Of a stretch of 64,000 bases of DNA, positions 61,069-64,000 are shown in pieces (the stretch's first letter is position 1; each line of letters starts with the position of its first letter). Position numbers and translations under genes: made by a program. The DNA is from an uncultured Bacteroidota bacterium (GTDB taxonomy: Bacteria; Bacteroidota; Bacteroidia; Chitinophagales; Chitinophagaceae), in contig CAISPO010000059.1 of the NCBI GenBank assembly GCA_903887415.1, positions 1 to 64,000 of the forward strand. The letters are read 5' to 3'. The notes beneath the pieces are model-generated. The model had not been told where the DNA came from and searched no databases. It saw only the letters and a list, made by a program, of their open reading frames with translations.

Positions 61069-62991
61069 TTACGACCGTGCTTTCAAAACCACCTTTTTAT
61101 GGGTATTGTTTTCGATAAGGCCTGCGAATTTTACATAGTTATTGTACTGCTCTGCAGGGTAGGTGCCGCCGTTGATGGTGAATTTACAGATCACAATCAG
61201 CTTATTGCCGTTTGGGGCAATGGAATAAAAGTAGCTTCCAAAAGGATAACGGGCTGCAACCGGCTGAGGGATGAACTCGACATCCGTATTGGCCGGCAGC
61301 GTTAGTTCAAAAGTATCTGTGGCGGCGTTAGATTCGGGAATATGGAATGGGTCTTTGCGGTCTTCATCTTCTACGTGGCCGGCAATGGAGATGGGAGCTA
61401 TATTTAGGGTGATAAAGCTCCTGTTGCCGGTTTTTGTGAGCAGGCCGGTTGCACGGAGTGTCGCATTTTCCTGCAGGCACATCACCGGGGCACGCTCTAT
61501 CTGCTCATATTTGTAGTCAACGAGAGAATAACTGCCCAGGCGGAATTTCGAGCGAAGGAATTCTTCGCGGTCATGGTCATTCTCATGTTTCAGTTGTCCG
61601 TACAAATGCGAAGCTCCTTCGCCGGTATAAGTGCTTGACATCCTGATGCTGAGGCTCCCGTCATCGTTACAGCTAATATTTGCATGGCGGACAACCAGGT
61701 TTACGGAGGTGTCGTACCTGGGCGTGTGCACCAGGAAGCCGCCAGCCGGCGTGATCATCAGCGCGTCCCGGTCTTGCGTGAAATCACTCAGGTAGTTGGG
61801 CGGCAGGTCGCTGCTGGTGCATTCGAGCCACGTAGTGTCTTTTGCAAATGGCACACACAATATGCAATGGTTAAACTGGCTACAGACAAAGCCGGTATTA
61901 AGTACACGCGGGTTTTCACTGCCCGCCGTTATCAAAACAGGGTAGGAGCGGATACCAACTTCCGAGAGCATTGCCATCATATAATTGCTCAGGGCTTTGC
62001 AATCGCCATACTGGTTTTTGGACAGGAATTCTGCATCGAGTGTCTGCCAGCCGCCAATACCATAGGTTACGGATACATAGCGCATAATAGTTTGCATGTA
62101 GGCGTATAATATCCTTATCTTTTCGCGGTCATCGCTTATCCCGGCTACTAATTGCTGTACTTTGTTTTTTACCTCAGGCGGAAGTTTGTCCCGCCCTTCA
62201 TTTAAATGGAAGACGAACGCGCCGAAGTCTTTCCAGGAATTGGTGCTCCCTTTGAAATTGCCGAGCATAAAATCATCTACAGCCAATAGAACAACAGGCG
62301 TAGTATATACACCGGTAAAACGCATCGGCTCTTTTTTTTCAGCCCGTACATTTTTTAATGTCCATTTATATCTTTTTTCAGCAGCCTGTGAAATAACCGG
62401 TTCGCTGTCTATATTGAAGCTCTTATATTTCAGGTTCATGCTGCCCTGAGTGGTTACAAGGAGGAGCGCAGATTCAACCGCACATTGTTTGTTGACCTGC
62501 GGCATCCATTGCGGAATGTGAAAACTATGGTTTTGTTTTGTCTCTATTGTATATTCAATCGTGTAGGGATATTGCCCATAACTCAGGTGATAGGCTTTGA
62601 ACTTTGCATCACTGAACTCGCCTGCCCGCATTGATGCAGGAAGCTCCACAAAATCTGACTGTTTTATCTTTTTCACTTTAACTCCATTAGCATCGTACAG
62701 GCACCCGCTAATACTTTCTATGCTGTTCAGGGAAGAGCAGTACTCGGCATGGTTAGCATCGCTGTTACCATTTTCATTGAGCACAGTGATCGCATAATGT
62801 TCTTTTATGTAAACTTCTTCGGGCGAAACAATGTCTATACGCTCCTCGTAGGTTCTCATAACCGTATTGGCATGTGCTAGCAGTTCCGGAGGTATATTTT
62901 TATATGCATAATCAGGGTTGTCCTGTGCAAAAGAAAAGACAGGGCAAAGTAGAAAAACGGAAGCCAATCGCAGAAATAGGTTCATGGTCAT
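61069..62991 (-). CDS. Exported DUF3857/transglutaminase-like protein
   Basis: 640 aa. A signal peptide (about 1-22, ending SFAQ) is followed by a DUF3857 beta domain (about 50-270) and a transglutaminase-like core (about 290-400) with Cys in YGDCKALSNYM, His in FNHCILC and an Asp/Glu-rich tail. A C-terminal DUF3858-like domain follows. Function is unknown; members are periplasmic and common in Bacteroidota. It overlaps the upstream paralogue by 4 bp. Confidence 0.9.
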   Translation of the reverse strand: MTMNLFLRLASVFLLCPVFSFAQDNPDYAYKNIPPELLAHANTVMRTYEERIDIVSPEEVYIKEHYAITVLNENGNSDANHAEYCSSLNSIESISGCLYDANGVKVKKIKQSDFVELPASMRAGEFSDAKFKAYHLSYGQYPYTIEYTIETKQNHSFHIPQWMPQVNKQCAVESALLLVTTQGSMNLKYKSFNIDSEPVISQAAEKRYKWTLKNVRAEKKEPMRFTGVYTTPVVLLAVDDFMLGNFKGSTNSWKDFGAFVFHLNEGRDKLPPEVKNKVQQLVAGISDDREKIRILYAYMQTIMRYVSVTYGIGGWQTLDAEFLSKNQYGDCKALSNYMMAMLSEVGIRSYPVLITAGSENPRVLNTGFVCSQFNHCILCVPFAKDTTWLECTSSDLPPNYLSDFTQDRDALMITPAGGFLVHTPRYDTSVNLVVRHANISCNDDGSLSIRMSSTYTGEGASHLYGQLKHENDHDREEFLRSKFRLGSYSLVDYKYEQIERAPVMCLQENATLRATGLLTKTGNRSFITLNIAPISIAGHVEDEDRKDPFHIPESNAATDTFELTLPANTDVEFIPQPVAARYPFGSYFYSIAPNGNKLIVICKFTINGGTYPAEQYNNYVKFAGLIENNTHKKVVLKARS

Positions 62992-64000
62992 AATTTTTTT
63001 ATGGCCAGTGTTTTTTGCTGGCTTGCTATCAACTTATCGAAAAAATACTTTAGTGAGGGATAATCCTCGGTTGGGAACTGTGTCTTTTTTGTTTCAAAAT
63101 GTGCAGATACAGAGAGTATATTATCAGCGCGGTTATACTTTACACTGTTTGTAAAGATGGCGGAATAGTCCAGGTTGCCTTTTGACGGAGCAAGCGTGTC
63201 TTCTATGCTATAGCCCGCTGGTAACCGCAGCTCGCCGGTGCAGGTAATATCATACACATATGGCATCTCTACCGGGTATTGGCGGGATTCATTTATCAAA
63301 GGATTTTTGCTGAAGTATTTATACAGGTATGGATCCAGGTAGTTTAGTTCACGCCAGTCTGTAGAGGCATGAACTACCAGCACAAGCGGGGAGTCTGGGT
63401 CTTTCATGTTTTGCACTTCATAACTTTTCAAGTGCAGGCTTAGTGGTATGTCTTTAAACAGATTGCTTATGTAGTCTTTTAGCTCCGCGCTGTCAGTGTT
63501 CCATTTTTGCCGGTGGTGCAGCCCGGACCACGTGCCGAATGCACAAGTTACCGAAAGCACATAGCCGGTGTCAGAATTATTGTCTGTAGCAATTTTGTAA
63601 GAAGCGATTTCCCTGGCATTGTTTGGAGATAGAATGGCGGCCCTGCCATGTTTGGCAATTACACGCGCATATCCGTTGTAGCATTTTTCAGAAAGAACGC
63701 CAAATGGGTTGTACCGTCCCGATGCATCAAGATAGTATGTTTTGTCATTGATGATTACCGCGCAAATGGTATAATTGAAGCGGTTAAGGTCGGGGTATAG
63801 CTCTGACACTCGCCCATTGTCTCTTGTGCTTAGCACCAATGGGTCGCAGGTAATACCGGCACTCCTGAGCATTGTTGCCAGCAGCATATTTACTTCGGCT
63901 TCACTGCCTGCTTTATCAGCCAGCACTTCACCAGGGGCTTTCTTTGCCTGGATACCTTTTTCTCCGTTAGTCCGTACGGAGTCCCGGACGAAGGCATATA
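62988..64000 (-). CDS. Second DUF3857/transglutaminase-like protein, 5' end beyond the window
   Basis: About 337 codons are visible; the frame is open to the window edge, reading YAFVRDSVRTNGEKGI before the ADKAGSEAEVNMLLATMLRSAGI stretch. This is the region just after the transglutaminase start in DUF3857 proteins (the catalytic Cys of relatives is replaced here by SEAEVN, so the Cys position reads Ser). His/Asp positions remain in YYLDASGRYNPFG. The C-terminal DUF3858-like domain is complete. It is a tandem paralogue of the 61069 gene, coupled by an ATGA overlap. Confidence 0.85.
   Translation of the reverse strand, partial: YAFVRDSVRTNGEKGIQAKKAPGEVLADKAGSEAEVNMLLATMLRSAGITCDPLVLSTRDNGRVSELYPDLNRFNYTICAVIINDKTYYLDASGRYNPFGVLSEKCYNGYARVIAKHGRAAILSPNNAREIASYKIATDNNSDTGYVLSVTCAFGTWSGLHHRQKWNTDSAELKDYISNLFKDIPLSLHLKSYEVQNMKDPDSPLVLVVHASTDWRELNYLDPYLYKYFSKNPLINESRQYPVEMPYVYDITCTGELRLPAGYSIEDTLAPSKGNLDYSAIFTNSVKYNRADNILSVSAHFETKKTQFPTEDYPSLKYFFDKLIASQQKTLAIKKL

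Overview
The window looks like a chromosome segment of a Bacteroidota bacterium, probably of the Chitinophagaceae type. Evidence from the sequence: two secreted proteins end in type IX secretion (Por) sorting tails, several starts are preceded by the Bacteroidota -7 element TAnnTTTG, ribosome binding sites are weak, and the gene content fits (SDR-type threonine dehydrogenase, bifunctional PGI/PMI, YfhO and WbqC proteins, DUF3857 transglutaminases, imuA-imuB-dnaE2). No species can be named from this alone.

Layout. (1) Positions 1 to about 14,950 are an A+T-rich genomic island abutting the 3' end of a tRNA-Arg(UCU) gene. It carries a tyrosine integrase next to the tRNA, a serine recombinase, a 181-bp tandem repeat, three small proteins sharing a C-terminal tail, and a compact nine-gene operon (230-11577). 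The operon encodes a vWA lipoprotein, a 3-TM protein, a tubulin/FtsZ-like protein, a giant actin/Hsp70-like ATPase, a coiled-coil membrane protein, an ExbB/MotA-like channel with a long coiled-coil tail, a MotB/OmpA-like stator partner, a retropepsin-like lipoprotein and one more lipoprotein. The channel pair resembles ZorA/ZorB of the Zorya defence systems, but ZorC, ZorD and ZorE are absent and two cytoskeletal-type NTPases take their place. I do not recognise this combination as a named system, and it is the prime candidate in the window. (2) 15.1-29.6 kb is mostly core: an Fe-S membrane oxidoreductase pair split by a four-helix-bundle gene, two T9SS-exported paralogues with a 44-bp perfect palindrome between them, sucD, yraN, PGI/PMI, carA and threonine dehydrogenase. 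(3) 29.7-35.3 kb holds two PAS histidine kinases, a response regulator and ferritin. (4) 35.3-38.9 kb is a TMTC-like membrane/TPR gene split by a 1638-bp IS1595-type element with 22-bp perfect terminal repeats and an 8-bp target duplication. Joining the flanks over one duplication copy restores an exact 640-codon frame. The element has itself suffered an internal deletion.

(5) 39-45 kb is core metabolism and maintenance: a DUF58 protein, YceD-rpmF-plsX, a hydrolase, an O6-alkylguanine methyltransferase, aroQ and xerD. (6) 45.3-47.6 kb encodes an adenylate cyclase with two arrays of 21-residue coiled-coil repeats around a GAF domain. (7) 47.6-55 kb is a surface-polysaccharide region (methyltransferase, WbqC, YfhO, GT2, aminotransferase, acetyltransferase, Gfo/Idh/MocA). 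(8) 55.2-60.8 kb is the imuA-imuB-dnaE2 mutasome cassette, with a perfect 15-bp palindrome between a promoter-like element and the first start codon. (9) The right edge has two tandem DUF3857/transglutaminase genes, the upstream one cut by the window end.

How parts work together. In the island operon I infer an envelope-spanning assembly: lipoproteins at the outer envelope, an ion-driven stator pair in the inner membrane with a peptidoglycan anchor, and a cytoplasmic side built of polymerising or switching NTPases coupled through the channel's coiled-coil tail. Its position beside recombinases suggests defence or inter-element conflict, but that is inference and no experiment is implied.
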